Of a DNA stretch of 64,000 nt, positions 1 to 8,952 are shown in pieces; the first letter of the stretch is position 1, and each line of letters begins with the position of its first letter. Origin of the DNA: Zunongwangia pacifica (GTDB lineage Bacteria > Bacteroidota > Bacteroidia > Flavobacteriales > Flavobacteriaceae). Under the pieces are notes generated by a model that was not told where the DNA came from, searched no databases, and worked only from the letters and a program-made list of their open reading frames with translations. Position numbers and translations under genes: made by a program. Location of the stretch: NCBI RefSeq assembly GCF_023499215.1, contig NZ_JAKHSK010000024.1, positions 1 through 64,000 of the forward strand, written 5' to 3'.

Positions 1-130
1 CCAGCATCTCGAACAGCCTTATAAGACCAATGACAAAGCACGGTTTTTTTGCTTTCCCTTCTTCTATTGAAATCTAATCATTATTTCTCTTAAATCTACA
101 TGCAACAAACATAGGATGACATCACTTTTA

Positions 131-165
131 CATTCAAAATTCAGCATTCAAAATTCAACATTTCC
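131..165. repeat. Heptad AT-rich repeat array
   Basis: Five consecutive 7-base units read CATTCAA, AATTCAG, CATTCAA, AATTCAA and CATTTCC. The same period and consensus (NATTCAA, or its complement TTGAATN) recur near 2359, 15386, 56921, 57025 and 63519. The rest of 1-265 is degenerate intergenic repeat: a piece at about 45-120 resembles the tail of the 373-base repeats at 57200-57290, and 150-260 resembles 2365-2440. No gene is visible in 1-265. Confidence 0.7.
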
Positions 166-265
166 AATCCTGATTCCTGGCTCTTCTGTCTTGATTCTCT
201 AGTCTATTTTCTAACAGGCGAAGCCGGTCTATGTACTAAGCTCTAACCGCGCAGCGGTCTAAAAC

Positions 266-2056
266 CTAAGCCACTTCCGCTTGCTGTGTTATTTCTAAAA
301 TTCGGCTTTCGCAGATCAATAAATCGGTTAAAAACTGATGTTCTTTAATCACTTTTCTAAAGAATAAATTCTTGTAATAGTCGATCCCTTCTTCCAGATT
401 TTGGGTAAATCGGGTGAACTTTTTCGCTTCCCGTTTATTCGAAAAATCGGTGCTATCGGCCAATTCCTTTAAGTAATCAATGTACAATTGCAATTCTTTA
501 ATAAACATATGCGGGCGGTAACCGCTCAACACATTTGTACGGCCATAAATATGATCGGTGAGCTCTTTTAAGGAATATTTACCCGAAAAATACGCCAAAT
601 TTGGCCCAGGGCAAACAGTGACAAAATCCATTTTCTTTACAAAGCTGAAATTGTAATTTTTAGCGGCACTATTGCACAAACCGGTACATAAACACTCTTT
701 TTGAAACAACAAATCGGCTTCCCTGGCCTTTTCAGCATTCGATAAATCGGAATTTTGAATTTGCTTCAGTTTTAATTTTTGGTATTTATGCGAAGCGGTA
801 CAAATGGGTTTTTCGGTAAATTCAGTATTCGATTCCAACAATTTCTCTGGGCACGAACTGCCGGGTTTATTACGTAAAAGATTTCTTCTTCGGAAATCCT
901 CTCCGCTGGCTCCCTTCAGATAATTAAACCGAACGCCCAACGGCGAACTATGGCTTAAAACAATGTCTTGTTCCTTCGATTTTTGAAGTTTTTCGAGGGT
1001 TTCTTCATCTACATTCGTCGCTTCCGGACAAAGTAAAAATGGCGATCCCCATCCGGTCGCATCGGCCTGAAAATAATCTTTTAGTAAGGTGTCTTCTTCA
1101 AACGTACCAATCCCTCCCTGTACGGTGATTTTTATGTCGGGCAATGCTGAAATTTCAGCTTCTTCAGCAACAGCACTTCGGTAAAGTGCGGATAGTTCTG
1201 ACTGTAATTCGTCTTTTTTCTGCTTAAATTCTTCCATTATCGGCCCCATCAAAAAACCGTCGGTCGCGAAAGCGTGTCCGCCACAATTTAAGCCCGATTC
1301 AATCCTGAATTCACTAACCCAAATTCCACGTTTGGCGAGGTATTTTCCCTGAATTAAAGCGGAACGGTAATCGCTGACTTTTATAGCGATGGCTTTGCTG
1401 AAATTCCCGTTGTTATTGGGTTTAAAAGTTTTAAAAGAGGACAGGTAATTAAACAATCTGGGGTTCATCCCGGCCGAAAAAACCAAGGTTGAATTCTCCA
1501 AATTGCTTTCGGCATAGCCTTTTAAGGCCTGCAAAGCATCAGATCCGTTTTCGATAACTTCTTTGTTTTCATCAATTTGGTCGCTATCGATTTTCGTCAT
1601 AATATTGACTTCAATCGCACCGGGTTTCACTTCTTTTCTCAACTCGGTTTCCAGGTTTTCTTTTTCTGAAGGATCAGTTAGCTGAAGAAATTTAAGGTAT
1701 TTCTGTTTTAATTCAGAAACTTCAGGAAGCATTTCAAAATACTTGGTAATTTCTGAAGTACCTGAAAAAGCAGCGGTTTTCACCTCTTCTACTTTCTTTT
1801 TCACTTCTTCACCAATCAAATTCAGGTAATCGGTAATCCGCTTGGCCCTAAAGTTGGATTCTTTTTTAGTGATGGGGTGAAAAGTCTCGTTATTGAGTTT
1901 ATAATAATACTCACGCATTTTTTCGATAAGGTGATCTTCGATAATTGAAATGGAAGAATTTATCCCAAAATGCGCCACTTTTACCGGCGTATCGATGGTG
2001 TAAGCAATGCCCATCACCGGAATATGAAACTGATGTGGGGATATGGCGTTTTTCAT
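266..2056 (-). CDS. Uncharacterised large cytosolic protein, possible TIM-barrel flavoprotein with a Cys cluster
   Basis: I do not recognise an experimentally characterised family for this 596-residue protein. It has no signal peptide or membrane segment. A glycine-rich stretch VQGGIGTFEED (about 312-322), followed by GWGSPF (335-340), recalls the phosphate-binding end of FMN-dependent TIM barrels such as nitronate monooxygenase or the glutamate synthase central domain. That is an inference from pattern only. Eight cysteines lie in the C-terminal two thirds (about 258, 343, 402, 419, 455, 457, 461 and 482), with CLCTGLC at 455-461 and CPGP at 482-485, so a metal or iron-sulfur site is possible. 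The gene stands alone, flanked on both sides by repeat-rich intergenic DNA. The start MKNAISPHQF is the first Met of the frame. Confidence 0.75.
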   Translation of the reverse strand: MKNAISPHQFHIPVMGIAYTIDTPVKVAHFGINSSISIIEDHLIEKMREYYYKLNNETFHPITKKESNFRAKRITDYLNLIGEEVKKKVEEVKTAAFSGTSEITKYFEMLPEVSELKQKYLKFLQLTDPSEKENLETELRKEVKPGAIEVNIMTKIDSDQIDENKEVIENGSDALQALKGYAESNLENSTLVFSAGMNPRLFNYLSSFKTFKPNNNGNFSKAIAIKVSDYRSALIQGKYLAKRGIWVSEFRIESGLNCGGHAFATDGFLMGPIMEEFKQKKDELQSELSALYRSAVAEEAEISALPDIKITVQGGIGTFEEDTLLKDYFQADATGWGSPFLLCPEATNVDEETLEKLQKSKEQDIVLSHSSPLGVRFNYLKGASGEDFRRRNLLRNKPGSSCPEKLLESNTEFTEKPICTASHKYQKLKLKQIQNSDLSNAEKAREADLLFQKECLCTGLCNSAAKNYNFSFVKKMDFVTVCPGPNLAYFSGKYSLKELTDHIYGRTNVLSGYRPHMFIKELQLYIDYLKELADSTDFSNKREAKKFTRFTQNLEEGIDYYKNLFFRKVIKEHQFLTDLLICESRILEITQQAEVA

Positions 2057-2195
2057 TCGTCTTAAGTTTAATCACCAAAGATGAGAAGCAGCCCTCGTTT
2101 AAAATATGATATTTATCAGGTTTTTATTTTTAGTAGGGAGTAGTTAGTATTGAGATTTGAGAGGTTAGAGTCTAGACTTTAGTTAATATAAATTC

Positions 2196-2260
2196 GTCAT
2201 CCCGGACTTGATCCGGGATCTCATCACTCTAATGAGATTCTGAAACAAGTTCAGAATGAC
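2196..2260. repeat. Dispersed double-hairpin repeat (family A)
   Basis: Two imperfect palindromes face each other: GTCATCCCGGACTTGATCCG at the left, and a hairpin of the type GATTCTGAAACAAGTTCAG ending in AATGAC at the right. The outer GTCAT and ATGAC ends are also complementary. Related copies lie at 3253-3305, 23858-23950, 25384-25467 and 63301-63327. Confidence 0.8.
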
Positions 2261-2299
2261 CTTTCGCTTATAAAAATTTCATAACTTCAAAAGAAAAAA

Positions 2300-2346
2300 G
2301 ATCTCTCCGCTTCGCCTGCCTGCCGGCGAGGCAGGGTCGAGATGAC
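2300..2346. repeat. Dispersed palindromic repeat (family B)
   Basis: The copy begins GATCTCTCCGCTTCG, carries the GC-rich palindromic core CCTGCCTGCCGGCGAGGCAG, and ends GGTCGAGATGAC. It is much richer in G+C than the surrounding DNA. Related copies lie at 56953, 57191, 57326, 57564, 63401 and 63462, and the core alone is inside ileS at 62119-62139. Together with family A and a heptad run at about 2359-2380 it fills the 384-base gap 2057-2440, in which I see no gene. Confidence 0.8.
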
Positions 2347-2440
2347 CTCATTTTTTCTAATTTAAAATTCAACATTTTCAATCTTGATTCCTAGCTCTTG
2401 AATCTATAGTCTATACTCTAAAAGCGAAGCGATCTAAAAT

Positions 2441-3235
2441 CTAATTCTTATTCATCATTCGATACATTGGGTTTTGCTTTCGGTTGAGGAAGCCGTGATA
2501 AGCGCAATTGAGTCCGATTAAAATAGCGCTCCCTAAAGCTACATAAGCAATTAAGGTTTGGTCGTCAGAATGTCGCATATAAATGGCGAATAACGCCCAA
2601 ATCCCAACGGCAGCAAACTCGCGCATACATCGGGCGTAAATCATTACAATATTCAAAATCGCAGCGACAACAATCATAATAATCGTCCATTGCACTTCAG
2701 AAAAAATACCTCCATTCCATCCAATCTTGGCTAAATACGCGGCGATATTGGCAATGGTGGCCACCGCAATCCAACCCGAATACAAACAAATGGGCCACCA
2801 ACTAAATGCGATGATTTTTAAGGGCGCATCCCAACGTTCCATATTGGTATTCAGGATAATTTTGATGAGTGAAAAGAGAATCAGCAGCATTAAAAAAATC
2901 GACAATCCCGTGTATTCGTACAACCAGACAATCACCCAGGCGGCATTGGCAAGATTGGCCAAAATAAACCAGAATTTTGTTTGCTGAAGAAACTGCAAAT
3001 CGGTTTTTGGGCCGAACGCTTGATAGATTTGATAGCCCGAAAAGGCCAGCAATCCCAAATAGATAATTCCCCAAATGGCAAAAGCATAATCTGCCGGAGT
3101 GAACAGGTTAAAATATTCGTGACTTAGGCTGCCCATCGTGTTTCCGTTAAGCTTCACGGCTTGCGTGTAATAACTCACAAAAAGCGTGATGACTACGGAA
3201 AGAAAATTGAGAACAGCGAGTAGTTTTGGTTTCAT
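2441..3235 (-). CDS. TspO/MBR-like tryptophan-rich integral membrane protein
   Basis: This 264-residue protein is almost entirely hydrophobic, with about seven or eight predicted membrane helices. It is rich in Trp, including FAIWGIIYL near residue 52, ANAAWVIVWLY near 98 and FSWWPICLYSGW near 145. This pattern and the length fit the larger Bacteroidota proteins annotated as tryptophan-rich sensory proteins (TspO/MBR superfamily), although classical TspO is about 160 residues with five helices. The ligand is unknown; family members bind porphyrins or cholesterol. The gene is monocistronic, with family A repeats on both sides. It could also be an unrelated small-molecule permease. Confidence 0.6.
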   Translation of the reverse strand: MKPKLLAVLNFLSVVITLFVSYYTQAVKLNGNTMGSLSHEYFNLFTPADYAFAIWGIIYLGLLAFSGYQIYQAFGPKTDLQFLQQTKFWFILANLANAAWVIVWLYEYTGLSIFLMLLILFSLIKIILNTNMERWDAPLKIIAFSWWPICLYSGWIAVATIANIAAYLAKIGWNGGIFSEVQWTIIMIVVAAILNIVMIYARCMREFAAVGIWALFAIYMRHSDDQTLIAYVALGSAILIGLNCAYHGFLNRKQNPMYRMMNKN

Positions 3236-3252
3236 AGTTTTTAGTCTGAGTA

Positions 3253-3305
3253 GTCATTCTGAACCTGTTTCAGAATCTCATAGGAGTGATGAGATTTGGG
3301 ATGAC
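3253..3305. repeat. Dispersed hairpin repeat (family A)
   Basis: The left arm GTCATTCTGAACCTGTTTCAG forms a hairpin and is followed by a degenerate second arm ending GGGATGAC. It is the same family and arrangement as 2196-2260. Confidence 0.7.
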
Positions 3306-3392
3306 ACAATTAATTTATGAAATTAATTATTAGCGAATTAAACCAGCGTTAGTTTTAGGTTAAAGTTTAGATTATTAAAAATGAAAAACATT

Positions 3393-4022
3393 TTAATTCA
3401 CCCGAATGACTTCAGATTGCGCGCACACAAAAACCTGATCTTCAGTTTCGGGTTTCATTAAAAATGTCCCGGTAAATTCACCAAAAGCAGGTAAAATCAG
3501 TTGATTTTTGCTTCGGAAGAAACACTTTAGTTTTAAATGCTGTTTCGCCAAGCCGACTAATCGGTATCCGGGATGAATGTGCCCGCAGATATTAAAACTC
3601 CCTTCTTTTTCTTCGGGATGATGCGTTAACCGGAAGTTCTCGATCTGTAATTCCTGATGAATGTTCACCCCTAATTCTTCATAATGCAACGGAGAAATAA
3701 TATCGTGATTTCCGGCAATTAAGATAATTTCAGCTTGTTGCTTTTGAAGCCAGTTTTCAAATAAATTCCATTCGGCATTCAACGCGCTATGAAAAAGATC
3801 GCCTAAAAAGATGATTTTCTGTGGTTGAAACTTCGCAACTGCTTCATCCAGGCGATCAAAATTCGTCTGAATTGCCGATTGTGGCACCGCGCTGCCGTAT
3901 TTCCGAAAATGAGAGATCTTCCCCAAATGTACATCGGCTACCAGCAGGGCTTTTTGCTCTTCCCAAAAGGAAACGCCACTGCACGCCAACTGAAAATGGT
4001 TATTTTGAATATTGATTTTCAA
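3393..4022 (-). CDS. pdeM: PdeM-type metallophosphoesterase, ligase-associated DNA damage response endonuclease
   Basis: The calcineurin-like metallophosphatase motifs appear in order: ADVHLGK (about 29-35), GDLFHS (about 74-79), GNHD (about 103-106) and GHIHPG (about 147-152). These supply the Asp, His and Asn ligands of a two-metal centre. The length (209) and the GHIHPG spacing fit the PdeM family, which elsewhere sits with an Lhr-like helicase, a DNA ligase and an exonuclease in a DNA repair cassette. Those partners are not in this window. Only 4 bases separate it from the lipoprotein gene upstream (4027-4482), so the two are probably cotranscribed. The exact substrate is inferred from family membership. 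Confidence 0.85.
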   Translation of the reverse strand: MKINIQNNHFQLACSGVSFWEEQKALLVADVHLGKISHFRKYGSAVPQSAIQTNFDRLDEAVAKFQPQKIIFLGDLFHSALNAEWNLFENWLQKQQAEIILIAGNHDIISPLHYEELGVNIHQELQIENFRLTHHPEEKEGSFNICGHIHPGYRLVGLAKQHLKLKCFFRSKNQLILPAFGEFTGTFLMKPETEDQVFVCAQSEVIRVN

Positions 4023-4026
4023 TGAG

Positions 4027-4482
4027 CTATTTCACTTCTTCAAATTCGATTTGTTTATCGGTTTTAGGAATTGTCGCCACATAATAAGGCTGCGTCATTA
4101 CCATTGTGGCCATCCCTTCCGGATGCGATTTCTGTATACTTATCACCACCGATTGCATCTTATTGTCTACCGCTGCAATTTTGATAGAATGCCCTCCTTT
4201 GGTGCGTTGCTGATCGATTAACACAATCACCATTTGCTTATCAAAATCGATCGCATCGATCTGTTCTTCTTTTATCGTAGCATTTATCTTATTCATTTTA
4301 GCGGCTACTTCTTTCCATTCTGCCTGGTTTTTAAGCACCATATTGGTTTCCACTAAACCATCGTTGCCATTCCCGTATAGGTTGCCTTCAGCAATTAGCG
4401 TCGGATTCATATCTTGATTGTTTTTAGCTGAATTACAACTGAACATTAACATCGCAAAACAGAAATAAACCAGGTTTTTCAT
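4027..4482 (-). CDS. PrcB-like lipoprotein
   Basis: The 151-residue product starts with a lipoprotein signal, MLMFSC, with the lipid-acceptor Cys at about residue 16. The rest is a compact domain with IVLIDQQRTKGGHSIKI, then VVISIQKSHPEG and PYYVATIPKT. This resembles the C-terminal domain of PrcB, a Treponema protein that stabilises the PrtP protease complex. No protease partner is nearby, so the role here is unknown. The 4-base gap to pdeM implies one transcript. The assignment is by pattern only. Confidence 0.7.
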   Translation of the reverse strand: MKNLVYFCFAMLMFSCNSAKNNQDMNPTLIAEGNLYGNGNDGLVETNMVLKNQAEWKEVAAKMNKINATIKEEQIDAIDFDKQMVIVLIDQQRTKGGHSIKIAAVDNKMQSVVISIQKSHPEGMATMVMTQPYYVATIPKTDKQIEFEEVK

Positions 4483-4597
4483 AAATATTTGTTTTAATAG
4501 CGAAGATAGAAATTTGCTTATTGAATCGTAATTATGTTAACAAGGTTTTGGGGTTGGTTGGGGAGAGGGGCAAAAGCCATATTTTCAAGGCAAAACA

Positions 4598-4630
4598 AAA
4601 AATCCCGAAATCTAGAAAGAAATCGGGATC
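4598..4630 (-). terminator. Rho-independent terminator of the sdh operon
   Basis: An inverted repeat with arms ATCCCGA (4602-4608) and TCGGGAT (4623-4629) lies 25 bases past the sdhB stop. Read on the minus strand it is followed by a run of six T. Confidence 0.75.
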
Positions 4631-4654
4631 AGTTTTATTCAGAAAAAATATATT

Positions 4655-5401
4655 TTATCCTTTAGTACTTGCCGATAAATACTCACGGTTCATACGAGCA
4701 ATGTTTTCTAAAGAAATTCCTTTAGGACACTCGATTTCACAAGCACCGGTATTGGTACAGTTTCCAAATCCTTCCAAATCCATTTGGCGAACCATATTTA
4801 AAACACGATCTGTCGCTTCTACCTTTCCTTGTGGAAGTAAAGCGTATTGCGAAACTTTGGCTGAAGTAAATAGCATCGCACTTGCATTTTTACAGGCAGC
4901 AACACAAGCCCCACAACCAATACAGGTTGCAGCATTAAAAGAATCATCTGCATCATGCTTATTTACCGGAATACTGTTAGCGTCGATGGTATTTCCCGAT
5001 GTGTTTACAGACACATAACCTCCTGCTTGCTGAATACGATCGAAGGCACCTCTATCTACAATTAAATCCTTTACTACTGGGAAAGCATTAGCTCTAAAAG
5101 GCTCGATAACGATAGTATCACCGTCGTTAAACTTTCTCATGTGTAGCTGGCAGGTAGTAATTAATCGATCTGGACCATGTGGCTCTCCGTTAATCTGAAG
5201 TGAGCAGGTTCCACAGATTCCTTCACGACAATCATGATCAAACTCTACCGGATCTTCACCTTTAGCAACAAGACTCTCGTTTAATACATCTAGCATTTCA
5301 AGAAAAGACATATCCCCTTCGATTCCGTCGATTGGATAGGATACCATCTTCCCTTTAGCCTTAGCGTTTTCTTGTCGCCATATTTTAAGTGTTAACTTCA
5401 T
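4655..5401 (-). CDS. sdhB: Succinate dehydrogenase/fumarate reductase iron-sulfur subunit
   Basis: This subunit carries electrons from the flavoprotein SdhA to the quinone site in the membrane anchor (complex II, TCA cycle). The 2Fe-2S ligands are seen as C58, C63, C66 and C84 (CREGICGTC motif). The ligands of the other clusters are [11 protein letters not shown] (160-170) and C215, C221 and C225 in [12 protein letters not shown]. The length of 248 is normal. It is the last gene of the operon and is followed by a clear terminator. It is separated from sdhA by about 450 bases that hold a four-helix-bundle gene, which is not part of complex II. Confidence 0.97.
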   Translation of the reverse strand: MKLTLKIWRQENAKAKGKMVSYPIDGIEGDMSFLEMLDVLNESLVAKGEDPVEFDHDCREGICGTCSLQINGEPHGPDRLITTCQLHMRKFNDGDTIVIEPFRANAFPVVKDLIVDRGAFDRIQQAGGYVSVNTSGNTIDANSIPVNKHDADDSFNAATCIGCGACVAACKNASAMLFTSAKVSQYALLPQGKVEATDRVLNMVRQMDLEGFGNCTNTGACEIECPKGISLENIARMNREYLSASTKG

Positions 5402-5404
5402 ATT

Positions 5405-5431
5405 GTTAAAGTTAAATGTTAAAAGTTAATT
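5405..5431. repeat. Heptad repeat array, left flank of the four-helix-bundle gene
   Basis: The units GTTAAA, GTTAAAT, GTTAAAA and GTTAATT run in series. They overlap the stop codon of the four-helix-bundle gene and fill the gap before sdhB. They are complementary in type to the array at 5821-5841 on the other side of the gene. Confidence 0.7.
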
Positions 5432-5803
5432 GTTTTTAGCCGCTCTTTTAAGGTAGTTTATATATCCATTCAAAAGCGATAAACAATTAGTTATTTGTTT
5501 TTTATAAGCTTCTAACTTATCGTTATCAATATAATTCTCATCATTTGCAGTAATCAGTTGATCGAGTAATTCGTAAAGTGAACCTCGTGATGTTCTACAA
5601 AACTGAATATTTTCTTTGTAATGAAATCTTCCGTATCCTTCAGCAATATTATGAGTTACTGATCGTGAAGCTCTACGCATTTGAGATATTAATTCATATT
5701 TTTCATAATCTGGAAAAGTCTGAATTAAATCTTTGATTTGATTTCTTAAAACCCTTGCTTCTTGCCAGCATTTTAAGTCTTCAAAGCTTTTTATTTTATC
5801 CAT
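5426..5803 (-). CDS. Four-helix-bundle protein (23S rRNA intervening-sequence / S23 family)
   Basis: The 125-residue product has the family hallmarks: SFEDLKCWQEAR at the N-terminus, SQMRRASRSVTHNIAEGYGR in the centre (about 40-59) and a helical C-terminus ending LNGYINYLKRA. Members were first found inside 23S rRNA intervening sequences, and the fold is related to Avd of diversity-generating retroelements. No reverse transcriptase is visible here. The gene sits between sdhA (47 bases upstream) and sdhB (24 bases downstream), in the same direction, and must be on the sdh transcript. Both ends carry 7-base repeat arrays in inverted orientation. The function is unknown. A second, broken member is at 15415-15806 in the suf operon. 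Confidence 0.88.
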   Translation of the reverse strand: MDKIKSFEDLKCWQEARVLRNQIKDLIQTFPDYEKYELISQMRRASRSVTHNIAEGYGRFHYKENIQFCRTSRGSLYELLDQLITANDENYIDNDKLEAYKKQITNCLSLLNGYINYLKRAAKNN

Positions 5804-5820
5804 TACAATTTTATGCCAAC

Positions 5821-5841
5821 CATTAACTATTCACGATTAAC
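5821..5841. repeat. Heptad repeat array, right flank of the four-helix-bundle gene
   Basis: Three perfect-period units, CATTAAC, TATTCAC and GATTAAC, lie between sdhA and the start of the four-helix-bundle gene. Their complement has the GTTAAN form seen at 5405-5431, so the two arrays could pair in RNA around the gene. Confidence 0.7.
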
Positions 5842-5850
5842 ATAATAGGT

Positions 5851-7854
5851 CTATTTATAACTTCTTGTTTTTAATTCAATATTATTGAAGATAAGCTCTT
5901 CTTTGTGTAGGACGGCATCACTAGGTTGCCCTTTATACTCCCATGCAGCTACATATTTAAAGTTTTCATCATCCCTTAAGGCTTCTCCTTCTTCGGTTTG
6001 ATATTCTTCTCTAAAATGACCTCCACAAGACTCGTTTCTATGCAACGCATCTTTGGCAAAAAGTTCTCCTAATTCAAGGAAATCGGCTACACGCCCCGCT
6101 TTTTCTAATTCTGCATTTTTGCTATTTGCGGTTCCTGTTACTTTAACGTTCTTCCAAAAATCTTCTCTTAACGCCTTAATTTCTTCGATAGCTTCTTTAA
6201 GACCTTGTTCATTACGCGCCATACCACATTTTTCCCACATGATCTTACCTAATTTCTTATGGTAAGTATCTACAGAGTGTTTACCACCAGCATTCATTAG
6301 GCGATCGATACTGTCTTTCACTTCTTTTTCTACCGCATCAAATTCTTTAGAATCTGTTGGGATTTTACCGGTTCTAATATCTTTTGAAAGGTAATCTCCA
6401 ATAGTATAAGGCAATACAAAATAACCATCGGCAAGCCCTTGCATTAAAGCTGAAGCTCCTAATCTGTTAGCCCCGTGATCTGAGAAGTTAGCTTCTCCTG
6501 CAGCATAACATCCGGGGATGGTTGTTTGTAAATTATAATCTACCCAAAGTCCGCCCATGGTATAGTGAACTGCAGGATAAATCATCATTGGTGTTTCGTA
6601 AGGATTTTGATCTGTAATCTTTTCGTACATCTGGAAAAGGTTACCATATTTAGATTCTACAACTTCCTTACCTAATTTTATAATTTCAGCTTCAGATGGA
6701 TTCTTATGACCCGAAGTAAATGCGGCTTCTTTTCCGTAGCGTTTAATCGCGCTAGCAAAATCCAGATATACCGCCTGGCCTGTTTTATTTACTCCAAATC
6801 CTGCATCGCAACGTTCTTTCGCTGCCCTGGACGCTACATCACGAGGCACCAAGTTACCAAATGAAGGATATCTTCTTTCTAAGTAATAATCTCTTTCTTC
6901 TTCAGAAAGTTCGGTTGGTTTTTTCTTTCCTTCTCTAATGGCTATAGCATCTTCTTTTTTCTTGGGAACCCAAATACGACCATCGTTACGTAAAGATTCA
7001 GACATCAACGTTAATTTAGACTGATGATCTCCGGTAACCGGGATACATGTTGGGTGAATCTGCGTATAACATGGGTTAGCAAAGTAAGCTCCTCTACGGT
7101 GAGCTCTCCATGCTGCCGTCACGTTACTTCCCATAGCATTTGTTGAAAGGAAAAATACGTTCCCGTAACCTCCAGACGCTAAAACAACAGCGTGAGCAGA
7201 ATGTCTTTCTAGCTCTCCTGTAATCATATCTCTGGCAATAATCCCTCTTGCTTTACCATCAACTAAAACAATATCCATCATTTCATGACGGTTAAAGGAC
7301 TGGATTTTACCACGATTAATCTGGCGATTCATCGCAGAATAAGCTCCTAATAATAACTGCTGACCAGTTTGACCTTTGGCATAAAAAGTTCTGGAAACCA
7401 AAACACCACCAAAAGAACGGTTGTCTAAATAACCACCATATTCCCTTGCAAAAGGCACACCTTGCGCCACACACTGGTCGATAATATTTCCAGATACTTC
7501 AGCAAGACGATACACATTCGCTTCGCGCGAACGATAATCCCCGCCTTTTACTGTATCATAAAAAAGACGGTAATCTGAATCACCATCTCCCTGATAATTT
7601 TTTGATGCATTTATACCTCCCTGAGCGGCAATAGAGTGCGCGCGTCTTGGAGAATCCTGATAACAAAATGTCTTTACGTTATACCCTAATTCTGCAAGAG
7701 TCGCCGCAGCAGCACCTCCTGCAAGCCCGGTACCTACAATAATAATGTCGATATTTCGCTTATTGGCAGGGTTTACCAGGTTAATATCATTTTTATGTTT
7801 AGTCCACTTATCTTTAAGCGGCCCCTCTGGTATCTTTGATTCTAAAACTGACAT
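5851..7854 (-). CDS. sdhA: Succinate dehydrogenase/fumarate reductase flavoprotein subunit
   Basis: The catalytic subunit oxidises succinate to fumarate with covalently bound FAD. The Rossmann motif [10 protein letters not shown] (about 42-51) and the flavinylation segment [11 protein letters not shown] (about 73-83) are visible. So are IHPTC in the active-site region and [10 protein letters not shown] near the C-terminal part of the FAD domain. The length of 667 fits the B-type enzymes of Bacteroidota, which work with a single cytochrome b subunit. It lies 12 bases after sdhC. The start [12 protein letters not shown] is the usual N-terminus for this group. Confidence 0.97.
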   Translation of the reverse strand: MSVLESKIPEGPLKDKWTKHKNDINLVNPANKRNIDIIIVGTGLAGGAAAATLAELGYNVKTFCYQDSPRRAHSIAAQGGINASKNYQGDGDSDYRLFYDTVKGGDYRSREANVYRLAEVSGNIIDQCVAQGVPFAREYGGYLDNRSFGGVLVSRTFYAKGQTGQQLLLGAYSAMNRQINRGKIQSFNRHEMMDIVLVDGKARGIIARDMITGELERHSAHAVVLASGGYGNVFFLSTNAMGSNVTAAWRAHRRGAYFANPCYTQIHPTCIPVTGDHQSKLTLMSESLRNDGRIWVPKKKEDAIAIREGKKKPTELSEEERDYYLERRYPSFGNLVPRDVASRAAKERCDAGFGVNKTGQAVYLDFASAIKRYGKEAAFTSGHKNPSEAEIIKLGKEVVESKYGNLFQMYEKITDQNPYETPMMIYPAVHYTMGGLWVDYNLQTTIPGCYAAGEANFSDHGANRLGASALMQGLADGYFVLPYTIGDYLSKDIRTGKIPTDSKEFDAVEKEVKDSIDRLMNAGGKHSVDTYHKKLGKIMWEKCGMARNEQGLKEAIEEIKALREDFWKNVKVTGTANSKNAELEKAGRVADFLELGELFAKDALHRNESCGGHFREEYQTEEGEALRDDENFKYVAAWEYKGQPSDAVLHKEELIFNNIELKTRSYK

Positions 7855-7866
7855 AAATCTTGCGAA

Positions 7867-8529
7867 TTAAAGGTTATTGATATAGTGAAACAATGCTATA
7901 AAAATAAATCCTAGCGGAATAATTATAGCAAAAGCCACTGTTAGGCCTCTTACTCCCTTAGCATATTTGTTATTCCAACCCATAGACTGGAATGATGAAG
8001 AAAACCCATGAAGCAGGTGCAAACTAAGAAAAACAAAAGATAGGCAATAGGCTCCCACTCTTATTGGATCCTGAAATTTAGCGACCATCTCACTATAATA
8101 TCTTGAAGCATCCTCTGGGTGAGATTCCACATATTTATGTACAATTTCTGGTATCCAAAAATCATAAAAATGCAGTGCTAAAAAGGCTAATATTACTAAT
8201 CCAGAATAAATCATATTTCTGGACATCCAGCTTGAGTTAGCTCCTCCGTTATATTTTACATACTTTACATTTCGAGCACCACGGTTTTTGGCTTCCAGAA
8301 CAAATCCCATTATAAAATGAAATATCACCCCAAATATCAATACCGGCTGAAGAATAGCCTGTACGAAAAAATTGGTTCCCATAAAATGGGAAATTTCATT
8401 GAATACGTCTTCACTAAAAACAGAAGTGAAATTTATTGTAAAGTGCTGAAGTAAAAATAAGACCAGGAACAGTCCCGACAAGGCCATCGCAACTTTCTTT
8501 GCGATAGATGATTTTAAAAATCCACCCAT
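7867..8529 (-). CDS. sdhC: Succinate dehydrogenase cytochrome b subunit (single-chain membrane anchor)
   Basis: The 220-residue protein has five hydrophobic helices with histidines placed for two hemes (for example in LLQHFTINF, IFHFIMGF, ALHFYDFW and SLHLLHGF). It matches the fused cytochrome b558-type anchor used where no separate SdhD exists, and no sdhD is present in the operon. It anchors SdhA/SdhB and reduces menaquinone, by analogy with the family. It is the first gene of the operon; a good promoter lies 30-61 bases upstream of the start. Confidence 0.95.
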   Translation of the reverse strand: MGGFLKSSIAKKVAMALSGLFLVLFLLQHFTINFTSVFSEDVFNEISHFMGTNFFVQAILQPVLIFGVIFHFIMGFVLEAKNRGARNVKYVKYNGGANSSWMSRNMIYSGLVILAFLALHFYDFWIPEIVHKYVESHPEDASRYYSEMVAKFQDPIRVGAYCLSFVFLSLHLLHGFSSSFQSMGWNNKYAKGVRGLTVAFAIIIPLGFIFIALFHYINNL

Positions 8530-8558
8530 TGGTTTGATTATTTATAGAATTTTAACAG

Positions 8559-8590
8559 CAAAAATACACTCCAATTCATTTACGGACAAA
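8559..8590 (-). promoter_or_regulatory. Bacteroidota-type promoter of sdhCAB
   Basis: On the minus strand TTTG (8590-8587), 20 bases, then TATTTTTG (8566-8559) match the Bacteroidota -33/-7 consensus TTTG and TAnnTTTG. The -7 box ends about 30 bases before the sdhC ATG. The rest of the 423-base gap 8530-8952 holds only the asnB terminator; I see nothing else in it. Confidence 0.7.
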
Positions 8591-8796
8591 CTTTCATGCT
8601 TCTTTGTAGGGCTATTTAGAACAAGTTTAAGTAAGCCATAATTTTGTTTAATCTCAAAAGTTGCTAAACTGTAGACCCAAAAACGTATAAAAACAGTATT
8701 TTCAATAGCTAAAAGATGAAATCCTTAAAATCGAAAAAATAATTCAAACGATTGAAATTCTACAATTTATAAAATTTTGAAAATATATCCATCTCA

Positions 8797-8837
8797 CAAA
8801 AAAAGCCATTCAAAATATCAAATTTTGAATGGCTTTT
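8797..8837 (-). terminator. Rho-independent terminator of asnB
   Basis: Perfect 16-base arms, AAAAGCCATTCAAAAT (8801-8816) and its complement (8822-8837), enclose a 5-base loop. A run of seven T follows on the minus strand. It lies about 115 bases past the asnB stop. Confidence 0.85.
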
Positions 8838-8952
8838 TAAGTTTAACTTTTAGGACTCAAGAACCTTTGTGGCAAACCCATAAGATATGGTTCCTAAAAT
8901 CTTTCTGATCATTATAAGGCAACCCCCGGGCAATAAAACCCTAAATAAGGAA

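Noticed and set aside
4521-5018. 165-codon ORF antisense to sdhB
   Set aside because: It lies almost wholly over the well-supported sdhB and its terminator, and has no recognisable family features.
5426-5803. Avd-like accessory protein of a diversity-generating retroelement
   Set aside because: The fold family is shared, but there is no reverse transcriptase, template repeat or variable-repeat target gene in the window.
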